Shown: positions 45,149 to 56,432, numbered from the stretch's first letter. The stretch: DNA of 64,000 nucleotides from Betaproteobacteria bacterium (GCA_020354125.1 CP070643.1:1597333-1661332); one strand, 5' to 3'. A program made the numbers and translations. The notes: a model not told the origin generated them from the letters alone.

Positions 45149-46239
45149 GTCTGAACCAAACGTCGGTTAGTACGAATGCTCATCAACAAACCTACCCCAA
45201 ACAGTAGTGTCACGAGCGCGGTTCCGCCGTAGGAGATTAACGGCAGGGGAACGCCGACGACTGGCAGCAATCCGCCAACCATGCCCATGTTGACAAACAC
45301 ATAAGTGAAAAAGGTCAGGGTAACCCCACCTGCCAGCAACCGCGAGAACATGGTTGGCGCATTGGCCGAGATGACCAGCCCGCGAGCAATCAACAAGGCG
45401 AAAAGAACGATCAGGACAACATTGCCAAGCAAACCGAACTCCTCACCATAAACCGCGAATATGAAGTCCGTTGAGCGCTCGGGAAGAAATTCCAGCTGCG
45501 ACTGTGTGCCATTGAGCCAGCCTTTGCCCAGAACACCACCGGAGCCCATAGCGATGGACGACTGGATGGTGTGATAACCCGCGCCCAACGGGTCCTGCAT
45601 CGGATCCAGCAATGTCAATACGCGCTGTTTCTGATACTCGTGCAGCGACTCCCACAAGAAAGGAAGCGCGGCGACACCGACAAGAGCGGTACCGAGCAGC
45701 AAGCGCATCGACAATCCAGCAAGAAACAAAACGTAAAAACCGGCCGCCGCAACTAACAATGCTGTGCCTAGATCAGGTTGACGAGAAATCAGCAGCACTG
45801 GAATGACGACCAGGATAGTTGCAGTTACGAAGTTGCGAAAACGCAGAACCGCCTCATACCGGTCGAAATACCACGCCAGCATCATCGGTACGGCGATCTT
45901 CATAAGCTCCGAAGGCTGGATGCTGGTAAAGCCGAGGTTGAGCCAACGCTGGGCGCCGTTGACTTCGAAACCGAACAACTCAACGGCGATCAATAGAAGC
46001 AGGCCGACGAGGTAAAGAGGCAAGGCAATGCTCGCCAGATAGTGCAACGGAATGTTCGCAGCAATCCACATGATGGTCACCGCGATTCCGATGTTCACCG
46101 CATGAGCGCTGGTTCGATCGACGTTACCGCCCGAGGCACTGAATAAGACCAGCAGACCAATCGCCAGCAGGATTGTGACCAGGGCCATAAGCTGGCGATC
46201 GAGATGCCGTCCGATAAACGCCAGGAAACGGTTAATCAC
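45145..46239 (-). CDS. rodA: Peptidoglycan glycosyltransferase RodA
   Basis: 364-residue SEDS-family polymerase with ten membrane helices; it polymerises glycan strands in the rod complex with PBP2. Markers are GAQRWLNLGFTSIQPSELMK, the catalytic-region Asp in RQPDLGTALLV, the EGNSF-equivalent LPERSTDFIFAVYGEEFG and the VGVPLPLISYGGTALV loop. Full length (370 in E. coli). It overlaps mrdA by 8 bp upstream and rlpA by 4 bp downstream. Confidence 0.96.
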   Translation of the reverse strand: MINRFLAFIGRHLDRQLMALVTILLAIGLLVLFSASGGNVDRTSAHAVNIGIAVTIMWIAANIPLHYLASIALPLYLVGLLLLIAVELFGFEVNGAQRWLNLGFTSIQPSELMKIAVPMMLAWYFDRYEAVLRFRNFVTATILVVIPVLLISRQPDLGTALLVAAAGFYVLFLAGLSMRLLLGTALVGVAALPFLWESLHEYQKQRVLTLLDPMQDPLGAGYHTIQSSIAMGSGGVLGKGWLNGTQSQLEFLPERSTDFIFAVYGEEFGLLGNVVLIVLFALLIARGLVISANAPTMFSRLLAGGVTLTFFTYVFVNMGMVGGLLPVVGVPLPLISYGGTALVTLLFGVGLLMSIRTNRRLVQT

Positions 46240-48136
46240 CCTCGGTCTCCTCGTCGCGCCGACGCGGCCCCGGTTCTTTCGGCTCTATGCCGAGCAGATA
46301 ATAGTCGATCACTTTGCGCGCAATCGGTGCCGCAGTGCTGCTGCCGTGCCCGCCGTTCTCTACCAGAATCCCCAGCGCGATTTTAGGTGCCTCGGCCGGC
46401 GCGAAGGCGATGAACAGCGCGTGATCGCGGTGTCTTTCGTCAATGGCGTCCTCGTCGTACTTCTGACCCTTCAAACCGATTACCTGAGCAGTTCCGGTCT
46501 TGCCGGCGAAACTGTATTTTGCGCCCCAACCGGCCCAGGCCGCAGTGCCGCCGGGCCGCGTCACATCGACCATTGCATCGCGCACCAGATCCAGGTGGCG
46601 AGGCTGCAGCGGTACTTCGCCAATCGGATAAGGCTCGATGGTTTCCAGTTCGTTGGTCTGACTGTCTTGTATGTGCTGAACGACGTGCGGCCGGAAAATG
46701 CGCCCGCCATTGGCAAGGATTGCAGTGGCTGAGGCGAGCTGCAACGGAGTAACGAGGTTGTACCCCTGGCCGATACCGACGGAGATCGTATCACCCACGA
46801 ACCAGCGCTGGTTGAACCGTTGCTCTTTCCATTGGCGTGACGGTAACAGACCACCAACTTCCCCCGCGATGTCGATGCCGGTGCGCTGACCCAGGCCAAA
46901 CTGCGCGATGAAATCGTGAATCATGTCGATTCCCAGCTCCTGGGCCAGTCCGTAGAAATAAGTGTCACATGATTCAACGATAGCCTTGTGCATATCGACG
47001 ATGCCGTGACCGCCGGCCTTCCAGTCACGGAATACATGACCTGAGCCGCCCAACACGAAATAGCCAGGGTCACTAATGCTATAGCCGGGCGAGCGTTTCC
47101 CGAGCTCGAGCCCCGCCAGCGCCATAAACGGCTTGAAAGTGGAACCGGGGGGATAGACACCCTGTAAGGCGCGGTTATTGAGTGGATGGTCCGGCGAGTC
47201 GTTCAGCGCCGACCAGTGCTCCGGGTCGATTCCCTCGACGAACAGATTGGGATCGAAGCCGGGCCGCGACACCAGCGCGAGTACGCCGCCGGTTTCCGGT
47301 TCGATCGCGACCATCGATCCCCGATAATCACCGAATGCCACCTCGGCGATTTGCTGCAAGCGGGCATCGATTGCGAGCAGCAGATTATTTCCAGATACCG
47401 GCAGAATGGAACGAAGGGTTCTGATGGAGTGGCCGTTGGCATCCGTTTCCACGTGCTCATAGCCCGTCACGCCCCGCAATACCTGCTCGTAATACTGCTC
47501 CAGGCCAACCTTTCCGATGTAGTCCGACTTGGTGTAGTTATAGGCAAGGCCTCGGTTCTGCAATCCAGCAAAATCCGACTCGCTCATGCGTCCGATGTAA
47601 CCAACCACGTGCGATGCAACTTCGTTGTTGGGGTAATGACGAAACAGTCGCGCGTTGATCTGCACACCTGGGATGCGGTAACGGTTGACCGCGAAGCGGG
47701 CGACTTCCTCGTCATTGAGGCGCGTGCGTATTGGTATGCTGGAGAAGTCGGGCTCTTCCTCGAGCAGCTTCTCGAAGCGCCGCAAGTCTTTGGGGGTAAT
47801 TTCGACCAACGTCGAAAGTTCTTTGATGACGCCATCGAGATCGTCCACCTGGCTCGGCGTGATTTCCAGGGTATAGGCGGCATAGTTGCTAGCCAACGTC
47901 ACGCCATTACGATCGAGGATCACACCCCGATGCGGTACCACCGGCACGATATTGACCCGATTCTGCTCTGCAAGCAGCTGATAGTAGTCATGCTGGATCA
48001 CCTGCAGATAAAACAGGCGCGAGAACAGCACCACAAACGTTACCACCACTAGTGCGGCGACGGCCGCAAGGCGCAACTGGAACAGGTGCAGTTCGCGTTG
48101 GTGATCGCGTAACTCAACCGAGCGTCTCACGGACAC
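46232..48136 (-). CDS. mrdA: Penicillin-binding protein 2 (elongasome transpeptidase)
   Basis: 634-residue class B PBP. One N-terminal membrane helix (~18-42), a pedestal/dimerisation region (~60-240), and the transpeptidase domain: active-site Ser332 in PPGSTFKPFMAL, the SCD motif in VESCDTYFYG (as in E. coli PBP2) and KTGT near residue 546. It cross-links peptidoglycan during side-wall growth with RodA. It is 52 bp downstream of mreD and overlaps rodA by 8 bp. Confidence 0.96.
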   Translation of the reverse strand: MSVRRSVELRDHQRELHLFQLRLAAVAALVVVTFVVLFSRLFYLQVIQHDYYQLLAEQNRVNIVPVVPHRGVILDRNGVTLASNYAAYTLEITPSQVDDLDGVIKELSTLVEITPKDLRRFEKLLEEEPDFSSIPIRTRLNDEEVARFAVNRYRIPGVQINARLFRHYPNNEVASHVVGYIGRMSESDFAGLQNRGLAYNYTKSDYIGKVGLEQYYEQVLRGVTGYEHVETDANGHSIRTLRSILPVSGNNLLLAIDARLQQIAEVAFGDYRGSMVAIEPETGGVLALVSRPGFDPNLFVEGIDPEHWSALNDSPDHPLNNRALQGVYPPGSTFKPFMALAGLELGKRSPGYSISDPGYFVLGGSGHVFRDWKAGGHGIVDMHKAIVESCDTYFYGLAQELGIDMIHDFIAQFGLGQRTGIDIAGEVGGLLPSRQWKEQRFNQRWFVGDTISVGIGQGYNLVTPLQLASATAILANGGRIFRPHVVQHIQDSQTNELETIEPYPIGEVPLQPRHLDLVRDAMVDVTRPGGTAAWAGWGAKYSFAGKTGTAQVIGLKGQKYDEDAIDERHRDHALFIAFAPAEAPKIALGILVENGGHGSSTAAPIARKVIDYYLLGIEPKEPGPRRRDEETEGD

Positions 48137-48188
48137 ACCATGACTTCACTATTTGCAACCGCTGATCGAACGATTGGTGCGCTCACTT

Positions 48189-48713
48189 TCACTCGGTCTT
48201 GACTCGCGGCCGTAATGGCAGCGTCACAACGTGACAGACGAATGGCCACAGCAGGCTGCCGCTCACACTAGGCAAGAAATACCACCATCCGGGAAATGCA
48301 TTGCCGGCGGCGATCCGCACCGCAAGTACAATTAGTTGCGCAACGAGCAGGATGCCCAGAATGTGCAGCATCTGACCACGCAAACCAAACAGCGATATCC
48401 TGCGGTGCCATATCATCCCCGCCGCCATCAGGACACAATAAGCAAGCGCATGCTGCCCGAACAGGCTGCCGTCGGCGACATCCATTGCCAGTCCCAAAAA
48501 AAACGCAGGTGCGAAACCGACCGTGCGTGGATGCTGGATGGCCCAGTACAACAGCACAACCGCAACGAAATCGGGCCGAAGCATCAGCACCCAACCGGTC
48601 AGCGGCAGCATGTTGAGCATGAACGCGACAAAAAAGGATAAGGCAATGTACGCCGGTTTGGCCGGCATTAACATTTCGTCGCCGTGCGCGCTGCCGAACG
48701 CGGGAATCGCCAT
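48189..48713 (-). CDS. mreD: Rod shape-determining protein MreD
   Basis: 174-residue membrane protein with five or six helices, the small integral component of the Mre complex. Markers are RPDFVAVVLLYWAIQHPRTVGFAPAFFLGLAMDVADG (markers VLLYWAIQHP and FFLGLAMDVADG) and FGQHALAYCVL. The ATG overlaps the mreC stop by one base (TGATG), which supports the 48713 start, although an internal ATG at 48668 would also keep all membrane helices. Confidence 0.93.
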   Translation of the reverse strand: MAIPAFGSAHGDEMLMPAKPAYIALSFFVAFMLNMLPLTGWVLMLRPDFVAVVLLYWAIQHPRTVGFAPAFFLGLAMDVADGSLFGQHALAYCVLMAAGMIWHRRISLFGLRGQMLHILGILLVAQLIVLAVRIAAGNAFPGWWYFLPSVSGSLLWPFVCHVVTLPLRPRVKTE

Positions 48714-49606
48714 CAGTTCGTCCTCCTGCGGCCGCGATCGGCCTGCAACGGCGCGACGGGTCTTTCCGGATACGCGCCCGCGCTTTCCAGAACCATGACA
48801 TGCCGGTGCGAACCAACTCCGGAAGCGGGCCGGGTCATGATGCGAGCGAACGGATAAGCTGCATTGCGCTCAATGTTGTCGACAAAGGCCACCGGCAGCC
48901 CGGCCGGATAGACGCCGTCAATACCCGATGTCACCAGCAGATCACCTTGTTCAATATCGGCATTGACCGGCATGAATCGCACTTCCAGCGCACCGTCGTA
49001 ACCAAGCCCGAAAATCACCGCACGTAGTCCGTTACGCACAACCTGTACCGGAATGACCTGTTCACGGTCGGTAATCAGTGATACCTCTGACGCCCATGGA
49101 TAGACGCGATGGACTTGCCCCACCAGCCCGAGTGTGTCGATGACGGGTGCGCCGCGGCGCACACCATCAGTTGCGCCCTTATCGACGACCACCTGCCTGA
49201 CAAAGGGATCACGGGCAGTGTAAAGAATCGATGCCACCTGGGCCGACGGCTCAAACCGCGGCCGCAGGTTGAGCAGCTCGCGCAGGTTCTCGTTCTCGGC
49301 CGCAAGCGCCTCTTGTTTCTGCAACAACCCGGCATTGACAAAAGCCTGTTGTTTCAGTGCGGCGTTTTCACTTTGCAGCGCGGACTGCAGCACAAAGTAT
49401 TGGCTTACCCGCTGACCGATTATGGCCGGAGTATCGGCCAGCTCCTGCAGCGGGTAAAGGATCGCACCAACAACGCCGCGGATATCTTCCATGTAACGGA
49501 ACCGGGCATCCGCAAACAACAAGACCAGTGACAGCAGCGAGAACAGCGCCAGTCTCGTGACAAGATTCGGTCCGCGTTTGAAGAAGGGCGGCGGCGAGTA
49601 TTCCAT
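48713..49606 (-). CDS. mreC: Rod shape-determining protein MreC
   Basis: 297-residue periplasmic scaffold with one N-terminal membrane helix (~18-36), a coiled coil (~65-105) and two beta-barrel lobes (VVVDKGATDGVRRGAPVID; ADIEQGDLLVTSGIDGVYPAGLPVAFV region). It links MreB to PBP2/RodA. The start at ATG 49606 gives the usual EYSPPPFFKRGP; a GTG at 49645 is in frame but abuts a 10-bp hairpin and was not chosen. Confidence 0.94.
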   Translation of the reverse strand: MEYSPPPFFKRGPNLVTRLALFSLLSLVLLFADARFRYMEDIRGVVGAILYPLQELADTPAIIGQRVSQYFVLQSALQSENAALKQQAFVNAGLLQKQEALAAENENLRELLNLRPRFEPSAQVASILYTARDPFVRQVVVDKGATDGVRRGAPVIDTLGLVGQVHRVYPWASEVSLITDREQVIPVQVVRNGLRAVIFGLGYDGALEVRFMPVNADIEQGDLLVTSGIDGVYPAGLPVAFVDNIERNAAYPFARIMTRPASGVGSHRHVMVLESAGAYPERPVAPLQADRGRRRTN

Positions 49607-49645
49607 CAGCGCGGGATCAACGTGCCGGGTGCCAGGCGGAGCCAC

Positions 49646-49669
49646 CCGGATAACCTGATGGTCATCCGG
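49646..49669 (-). promoter_or_regulatory. 10-bp hairpin in the mreB-mreC intergenic region
   Basis: In the mRNA sense (minus strand) CCGGAUGACC-AUCA-GGUUAUCCGG pairs at all ten positions if one G-U pair is allowed; on the other strand one position is unpaired. No T-run follows. It may trim or stabilise the mreB message relative to mreC. Confidence 0.55.
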
Positions 49670-49685
49670 TCACTCCGCGAGCAAC

Positions 49686-50982
<1,297 letters not shown>

Positions 50983-51270
50983 ATGTCACTGACTCTAGAC
51001 GACGTCAAACGCGTAGCCATGCTGGCGCGCATCGAGGTCACCGATAGCGAGAGCGAACAAATCCTCGAGCAGTTCGATGGCATATTCAAACTGATTGAAC
51101 AAATGCAGTCAGTCGACACCACCGGCATCGAGCCGATGTCCCACGCGCAGGACGTAGTGGCCAGGCTGCGCTCCGATGCTGTCACCGCGACTGACGAGCA
51201 CGAGTTGTTCCAGTCGGTCGCGCCGGAGGTCGAGGCGGACCTCTATCTGGTACCGAAGGTCATCGAGTGA
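50983..51270 (+). CDS. gatC: Aspartyl/glutamyl-tRNA amidotransferase subunit C
   Basis: 95-residue small subunit that wraps around GatA and GatB. It begins [19 protein letters not shown] and contains [21 protein letters not shown] and the C-terminal [20 protein letters not shown] typical of GatC (marker [15 protein letters not shown]). gatA follows after 28 bp. The GatCAB complex converts Glu-tRNA(Gln) and/or Asp-tRNA(Asn) to the amidated forms. Confidence 0.95.
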   Translation: MSLTLDDVKRVAMLARIEVTDSESEQILEQFDGIFKLIEQMQSVDTTGIEPMSHAQDVVARLRSDAVTATDEHELFQSVAPEVEADLYLVPKVIE

Positions 51271-51298
51271 GATCGGTCTGCGCCGGGCGTTACTAATC

Positions 51299-52759
51299 AT
51301 GATCGACACGAGCCTGAAACAACTGTCTGCGGACCTGGCAGCAAAGAAATTCTCAAGCGTCGAGCTGACAGGCGCCTATCTCGACCGCATTGAGGCCAAT
51401 GATGCGGCCATCAACGCGTTTATCACGGTCGACCCCGACGTGAGCCTGGCACAGGCGCGGGCGGCGGATGAACGCATCGCGCGGGGCGAGGCACAACCAT
51501 TGACCGGTATACCGGTTGCCCACAAGGACATTTGGTGCGCCAAGGGCTGGCGCACCACATGTGGCTCACGCATGTTGGAGAACTTTCGTTCACCCTATGA
51601 CGCACATGTCATCCAACGCTTCAATGAGGCGGGTGCCGTCAACCTCGGCAAGACCAATATGGACGAATTCGCAATGGGCTCGTCCAATGAAACTTCCTTC
51701 TTTGGCCCGGTAAGAAATCCGTGGGATACCGCCTGCGTGCCCGGAGGCAGTTCCGGTGGCTCTGCGGCGGCAGTTGCCGCCGCTTTGGCACCGGCCGCGA
51801 CCGGCACCGATACCGGGGGTTCTATCCGCCAGCCCGCCGCACTGTGCGGAGTGTCCGGGCTCAAACCGACTTATGGCCTGGTATCGCGTTACGGCATGAT
51901 CGCGTTTGCCTCCAGTCTTGACCAGGGTGGACCGCTCGCAAAAAGCGCCGAAGACCTCGCTCTCGTGCTTGACACGATGGTGGGTTTTGATGCCCGTGAT
52001 TCGACCAGCCTCGAACGGTCCGCCGAGGAATACGCGCGGATGCTGGAAGAACCGCTTCAGGGACTGCGCATCGGATTACCAAAAGAGTATTTCGGTGAAG
52101 GCATGTCAGCCGATGTGCGTAAATCGGTCGACGAAGCCATCGACGAGTATCGCAAACTGGGAGCGACAACTGTTGACGTCGAACTGCCAGCCAGCGAGCT
52201 GTCGGTACCAGCTTATTACGTCATTGCGCCGGCTGAAGCGTCGAGCAATCTGTCACGCTACGATGGAGTTCGATACGGCTATCGCGCCGAGAACTACGAC
52301 GACTTGCTGGATATGTATTGCAAGACGCGTGCTCAGGGATTTGGCGCCGAAGTGAAACGCCGGATTCTCATTGGAACATACGTCCTGTCGCATGGCTACT
52401 ACGATGCATACTATCTGCAGGCGCAGCGTATCCGCCGACTCGTCGCACGCGATTTTGCTCAGGCGTTCGAGCATTGCGACGTGATCATGAGCCCCACTTC
52501 ACCGTCGACCGCGTTTCGTATCGGCGACCGCACGGCCGATCCGGTCCAGATGTACTTGTCCGACATCTACACCATTGCAGCAAACCTTGCCGGTCTGCCC
52601 GGAATTTCGATTCCTTGCGGACTGGATGGGGCAGGCTTGCCGGTCGGGCTGCAGATCATCGGTAACTATTTCAGTGAAGCACGCATGCTTAACGTGGCAA
52701 ACGTCTACCAGAAACAAACCGACTGGCATTTACGCAAGTCGCCGGTCGCCTCAAATTGA
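51299..52759 (+). CDS. gatA: Aspartyl/glutamyl-tRNA amidotransferase subunit A
   Basis: 486-residue amidase-signature enzyme that releases ammonia from glutamine. The Ser-cisSer-Lys triad is visible: Lys76 in VAHKDIW, Ser151 in [11 protein letters not shown] and the nucleophile Ser175 in [10 protein letters not shown]; the spacing matches known GatA proteins. ATG 51299 was chosen over a longer frame inside gatC. Its stop codon lies in the first of three 17-bp repeats leading to gatB. Confidence 0.97.
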   Translation: MIDTSLKQLSADLAAKKFSSVELTGAYLDRIEANDAAINAFITVDPDVSLAQARAADERIARGEAQPLTGIPVAHKDIWCAKGWRTTCGSRMLENFRSPYDAHVIQRFNEAGAVNLGKTNMDEFAMGSSNETSFFGPVRNPWDTACVPGGSSGGSAAAVAAALAPAATGTDTGGSIRQPAALCGVSGLKPTYGLVSRYGMIAFASSLDQGGPLAKSAEDLALVLDTMVGFDARDSTSLERSAEEYARMLEEPLQGLRIGLPKEYFGEGMSADVRKSVDEAIDEYRKLGATTVDVELPASELSVPAYYVIAPAEASSNLSRYDGVRYGYRAENYDDLLDMYCKTRAQGFGAEVKRRILIGTYVLSHGYYDAYYLQAQRIRRLVARDFAQAFEHCDVIMSPTSPSTAFRIGDRTADPVQMYLSDIYTIAANLAGLPGISIPCGLDGAGLPVGLQIIGNYFSEARMLNVANVYQKQTDWHLRKSPVASN

Positions 52760-52806
52760 AAATGGCCGCAAGTTGAGAATCGCCGTAAGTTAAAAATGGC
52801 TGCGAA
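52756..52806. repeat. Three tandem 17-bp repeats across the gatA stop
   Basis: Units at 52756-52772, 52773-52789 and 52790-52806 share the pattern TTRARAATSGCYGYRAR. Unit 1 starts one base before the gatA TGA. Stop codons recur at unit boundaries (TGA, TGA, TAA and TGA), and two units contain ATGGCNGC. They fill the whole gatA-gatB gap up to the gatB ATG region. Confidence 0.8.
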
Positions 52807-52812
52807 CTGAAC

Positions 52813-54264
52813 ATGAACTGGGAAATCGTTATCGGGCTCGAAACCCACGCCCAGCTTTCGACGAAATCGAAGATCTTCTCGGGTGCCGCCACTGCCTTTG
52901 GTGCGCCACCGAACACCCAGGCGAGCGCGGTCGATGTTGCACTTCCAGGTGTCTTGCCGGTGCTCAACGTCGGCGCGGTGGAAAAGGCAATTCGTTTCGG
53001 AATTGCGGTCGATGCAACCATCAACCGTCGCTCCATATTTGCCAGGAAGAATTATTTCTACCCCGATCTGCCGAAGGGATATCAAATCAGCCAGTTCGAG
53101 ATCCCGGTGGTCTCGGGCGGGCGCGTCGTGTTCCGGGTGGGTGATGAAGAAAAAACCGTGCGCTTGACGCGCGCTCACCTCGAGGAAGACGCCGGCAAAT
53201 CGCTGCACGAAGACTTTCACGGCATGAGCGGCATCGATCTCAATCGCGCCGGTACACCCCTGCTCGAGATTGTCAGCGAGCCGGATATGCGTTCGGCCGA
53301 AGAGGCCGTCGCGTATGCCAAGACGTTGCATGCACTGGTGCGCTGGATCGAGATTTGTGACGGCAACATGCAGGAGGGTAGTTTCCGCTGCGATGCCAAC
53401 GTTTCGGTACGGCCGGAAGGATCAGCGCAATTGGGCACACGTCGCGAGATCAAGAACCTCAATTCATTTCGCTTCCTGCAGCAGGCCATCGAGTACGAAG
53501 CGAACTGGCAGATCGAGCAACTGGAAGAAGGCAACAGTATCGAGCAGGCCACCGTCTTGTTCGATCCAGACAACGGGCAAACACGCCTCATGCGCACCAA
53601 GGAGGAAGCGCACGACTACCGTTATTTTCCGGATCCTGACCTGCTGCCGCTGGCAATCGATGAAGCCTGGCTGGAGCGTACTCGCGCCCACATGCCGGAA
53701 CTTCCTGCGGCCCGGCAGTCACGCTTCCAGAGTGAATTGGCACTGTCCGAACAGGACGCTGCATCGCTGGTATCGGACCGCGACACCGCCGATTACTTCG
53801 ATGCAGTGCTTGAGGCAGTCGACCCCGATGACAGCAAAGCGGCCGCCAAACTGATAGCCAACTGGATAAATGGCGAGCTGGCGGCGGCGCTGAACCGGGC
53901 AGAGCTGGATTTGACTGATTCACCGGTTCAAGCCACGGCATTGGCCGGCCTGATTACACGGATCATGGACAAAACCTTGTCATCGAAACTAGCCAGGGAA
54001 GTATTCGACGGACTCTGGAACGGCGAAGGCAGCGCTGATGAAATCATCGAAAAGCGCGGCCTGAAACAGATTTCAGATAGCGGCGCCATCGAAAAGCTGG
54101 TTGACGAAGTGATCGCCGCGAACCAGCAGCAGGTCGCCGACTACCGGGGCGGCAAACAGAAAGCCTTCAATTCACTGGTCGGCCAAGTGATGAAAGCGAG
54201 CAAGGGCAAGGCAAACCCAGCTCAGGTCAATGAAATACTCAAGGGCAAACTGGACAGCGGTTGA
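52813..54264 (+). CDS. gatB: Aspartyl/glutamyl-tRNA amidotransferase subunit B
   Basis: 483-residue subunit that binds the mischarged tRNA and phosphorylates the acid. It starts [19 protein letters not shown], has the family signatures [26 protein letters not shown] and [16 protein letters not shown], and ends in the YqeY-like tail domain (residues ~330-483, [14 protein letters not shown] type). No Shine-Dalgarno is obvious; the 17-bp repeats lie directly upstream, so translation may depend on coupling to gatA. Confidence 0.97.
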   Translation: MNWEIVIGLETHAQLSTKSKIFSGAATAFGAPPNTQASAVDVALPGVLPVLNVGAVEKAIRFGIAVDATINRRSIFARKNYFYPDLPKGYQISQFEIPVVSGGRVVFRVGDEEKTVRLTRAHLEEDAGKSLHEDFHGMSGIDLNRAGTPLLEIVSEPDMRSAEEAVAYAKTLHALVRWIEICDGNMQEGSFRCDANVSVRPEGSAQLGTRREIKNLNSFRFLQQAIEYEANWQIEQLEEGNSIEQATVLFDPDNGQTRLMRTKEEAHDYRYFPDPDLLPLAIDEAWLERTRAHMPELPAARQSRFQSELALSEQDAASLVSDRDTADYFDAVLEAVDPDDSKAAAKLIANWINGELAAALNRAELDLTDSPVQATALAGLITRIMDKTLSSKLAREVFDGLWNGEGSADEIIEKRGLKQISDSGAIEKLVDEVIAANQQQVADYRGGKQKAFNSLVGQVMKASKGKANPAQVNEILKGKLDSG

Positions 54265-54360
54265 TCGCCAACGGTTAGCGAAGATCAGAGGCAGACGATA
54301 GTTGAATCGTTGTTACAGGCTGGCAACGGAAGCGGCGCCACAGGTAGAGCGTAGCAAAGT

Positions 54361-54969
54361 TCAGTTGCTGTCCTTACGCGCCATCAGTTCGCGATAGCGT
54401 TCCTTGTCGGCCTCATAACGGTCCACTATGCGGTCGACCGCCCGCTGCTTCGTATCAAGTTCGGATTGAAGCTTGGTTATATCAGACAAGGTAGCGTCAA
54501 TGTTCTCGATCAGCTCGAGCGGAACGGCCTGGCCAGCCGCCTCCAGGGCCGCTTCGCGCTCGCGAAGCTCGTCGAGCTGTTCGGTGTAGATGGCAAGCTT
54601 CTTCTTGGCGTACTTCACGCCCAACAGTGGCGTCTTCAAGGTACGTTGCTTGGCCGCCTCAATCTGCGCTTCCGAGCTGTAAGACTGCAACAAGGCGCGG
54701 TCCTTGCGCTCCTGGGCGAGTCGTGCCTGGCGCTCTTCCGGCGACTCAAGCGGCCGGGAATCGGGGCGATCCAGCACTAGGCCGTGCTTGGTCATTTCGT
54801 CGGTTTCCAGGCCACGGCAGGCTATGTCGGGACGGTCGGTATAGAAGACGCGGCCATTTTTGTCCTTGCAGCGGTACATGTGCGCTTCAGCGGCATATCC
54901 CGCCGCCGGGATCGTCATCAGAGCCACGAGCGCCGTGATCGGAGCCAGAATTCGCACTTGGAATCTCAT
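54361..54969 (-). CDS. DUF4124 protein with coiled coil, exported
   Basis: 202-residue protein with a signal peptide ending around AAGYA, a DUF4124 start (MYRCKDKNGRVFYTDRPDIACRG, two cysteines) and a long helical C-terminal half with heptad character (residues ~95-200, e.g. YTEQLDELREREAALEAAG). It resembles periplasmic DUF4124 coiled-coil proteins of unknown role. The ATG overlaps the pyrE stop (ATGA), so it is coupled to pyrE. It converges with gatB. Confidence 0.8.
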   Translation of the reverse strand: MRFQVRILAPITALVALMTIPAAGYAAEAHMYRCKDKNGRVFYTDRPDIACRGLETDEMTKHGLVLDRPDSRPLESPEERQARLAQERKDRALLQSYSSEAQIEAAKQRTLKTPLLGVKYAKKKLAIYTEQLDELREREAALEAAGQAVPLELIENIDATLSDITKLQSELDTKQRAVDRIVDRYEADKERYRELMARKDSN

Positions 54970-55613
54970 GTAGTTACGCCATATTTCCCTCGATAGTCCT
55001 CTACAGAACGCAACTGCTGTGCCAATTGCGGATGCCCGCCCAGGAAGGCGATCAGGTCGTCCAGTGTCGAAATGCTGACAACTTCCAGGCCAAAAGTGTC
55101 CCGGACATCGTCAACCGCCGACAGATTGGTCCGACCCCGCTCCATGCGATCAAACGAGATCACGACGCCGCACGGCTCGGCACCGGCAGCACGGATTATC
55201 TCGACCGATTCGCGCACCGAGGTGCCGGCGGAAATCACGTCATCAACGATCAGTACCCGCCCGGCCAGTGGCGCCCCGACCGTGCTCCCGCCCTCGCCAT
55301 GGTCCTTGGCTTCTTTGCGATTGAAGCAAAAGGGTACGTTGCGCCCCTTCTCTGCAAGTGCCACCGCCGCCGTTGAGACCAGCGGGATGCCCTTGTAGGC
55401 CGGTCCGTACAACATGTCGAAAGCGATGCCCGAACCGATGATGGCTTTGGCGTAGAATTGGCCGAGCCTTCGCAGTGAATCGCCGTCGTTGAATAAGCCG
55501 GTATTGAAAAAATACGGCGAAAGCCGACCAGCCTTGGTCTTGAACTCTCCAAAACAGAGAACTTTCGCCTCGAGCGCGAACTGAATGAAATCCTGTCTGA
55601 AGTCCGAATTCAT
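54966..55613 (-). CDS. pyrE: Orotate phosphoribosyltransferase
   Basis: 215-residue enzyme making orotidine monophosphate from orotate and PRPP. The PRPP motif RVLIVDDVISAGTSVRESVE (residues ~118-137), FGEFKTKAGRLSPYFFNTG and YGPAYKGIPLV are all present. The start ATG 55613 is conserved in the family and lies only 3 bp from the start of the divergent xth gene. The downstream DUF4124 gene overlaps it by 4 bp. Confidence 0.96.
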   Translation of the reverse strand: MNSDFRQDFIQFALEAKVLCFGEFKTKAGRLSPYFFNTGLFNDGDSLRRLGQFYAKAIIGSGIAFDMLYGPAYKGIPLVSTAAVALAEKGRNVPFCFNRKEAKDHGEGGSTVGAPLAGRVLIVDDVISAGTSVRESVEIIRAAGAEPCGVVISFDRMERGRTNLSAVDDVRDTFGLEVVSISTLDDLIAFLGGHPQLAQQLRSVEDYRGKYGVTT

Positions 55614-55616
55614 GAC

Positions 55617-56393
55617 ATGCTGCGAATTGTCTCGTTAAATCTAAATGGCATCCGATCTGCGGTCAACAAAGGGGTCCTCGATTGGTTGGGAAAGCAAGCG
55701 GCGAGCGTCGTCTGCCTGCAGGAACTCAAAGCACAGGCCAAAGACATCGTGCCCGCTGTGCATAATCCAGATGATTTCCACGGCTATTTCCACTTTGCCG
55801 ATCGCCCCGGTTACAGCGGGGTCGGACTATATTGCAGCAAGCAACCGGATCGTGTCATCAATGGCCTCGGGATTGCCGAATTCGACAGCGAGGGCCGCTA
55901 TATTGAAGCGCAGTATGGTGATCTGTCCGTAGTATCGCTTTATGTTCCATCCGGTTCGAGTTCTCCGGAACGTCTCGCCGTGAAGTTCCGTTTCATGGAG
56001 CAAGTCATTCAGCCATTGTACGAGCTGATTTGCAGCGGCCGCGACGTCATTATCTGTGGCGACTGGAACGTCGCCCACAAGGAAATCGACCTGAAAAACT
56101 GGCGCTCCAACCAGAAGAACTCCGGCTTTCTGCCGGAGGAGCGCGAGTGGTTTTCCGGAGTGCTCGACAAGCTTGGCTACGTCGATGTCTTTCGCACTTT
56201 GAATCAGGAACCCGAACAATACACATGGTGGTCCAACCGCGGCCAGTCATGGGCAAAGAACGTCGGATGGCGAATCGACTATCAGCTGGCAACGCCCGGC
56301 ATTGCCGCGCGGGCACGCCGTGCCGACATCTACAAGGCGCAGCGATTCAGCGATCATGCGCCCCTCATCATCGACTACGACTATACGTTCTGA
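55617..56393 (+). CDS. xth: Exodeoxyribonuclease III / AP endonuclease
   Basis: 258-residue Mg-dependent nuclease of the ExoIII family for base-excision repair. Catalytic motifs: LNLNGIRSAVNKG, the metal ligand Glu in CLQELKAQ, GDWNVAHKEIDLKNW (Asp/Asn pair), and the final SDHAPLIIDYD with the catalytic Asp-His. Start MLRIVSLNLNG is the family norm; the ATG sits 3 bp from the pyrE start in a head-to-head pair. ampG follows after 39 bp. Confidence 0.95.
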   Translation: MLRIVSLNLNGIRSAVNKGVLDWLGKQAASVVCLQELKAQAKDIVPAVHNPDDFHGYFHFADRPGYSGVGLYCSKQPDRVINGLGIAEFDSEGRYIEAQYGDLSVVSLYVPSGSSSPERLAVKFRFMEQVIQPLYELICSGRDVIICGDWNVAHKEIDLKNWRSNQKNSGFLPEEREWFSGVLDKLGYVDVFRTLNQEPEQYTWWSNRGQSWAKNVGWRIDYQLATPGIAARARRADIYKAQRFSDHAPLIIDYDYTF

Positions 56394-56432
56394 CAAAGCC
56401 AACTGCGCAATGAAACAAGTTCCGGCCCAACA

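Noticed and set aside
47186..48052. 288-codon plus-strand ORF over mrdA
   Set aside because: Antisense to PBP2 and without any family signal.
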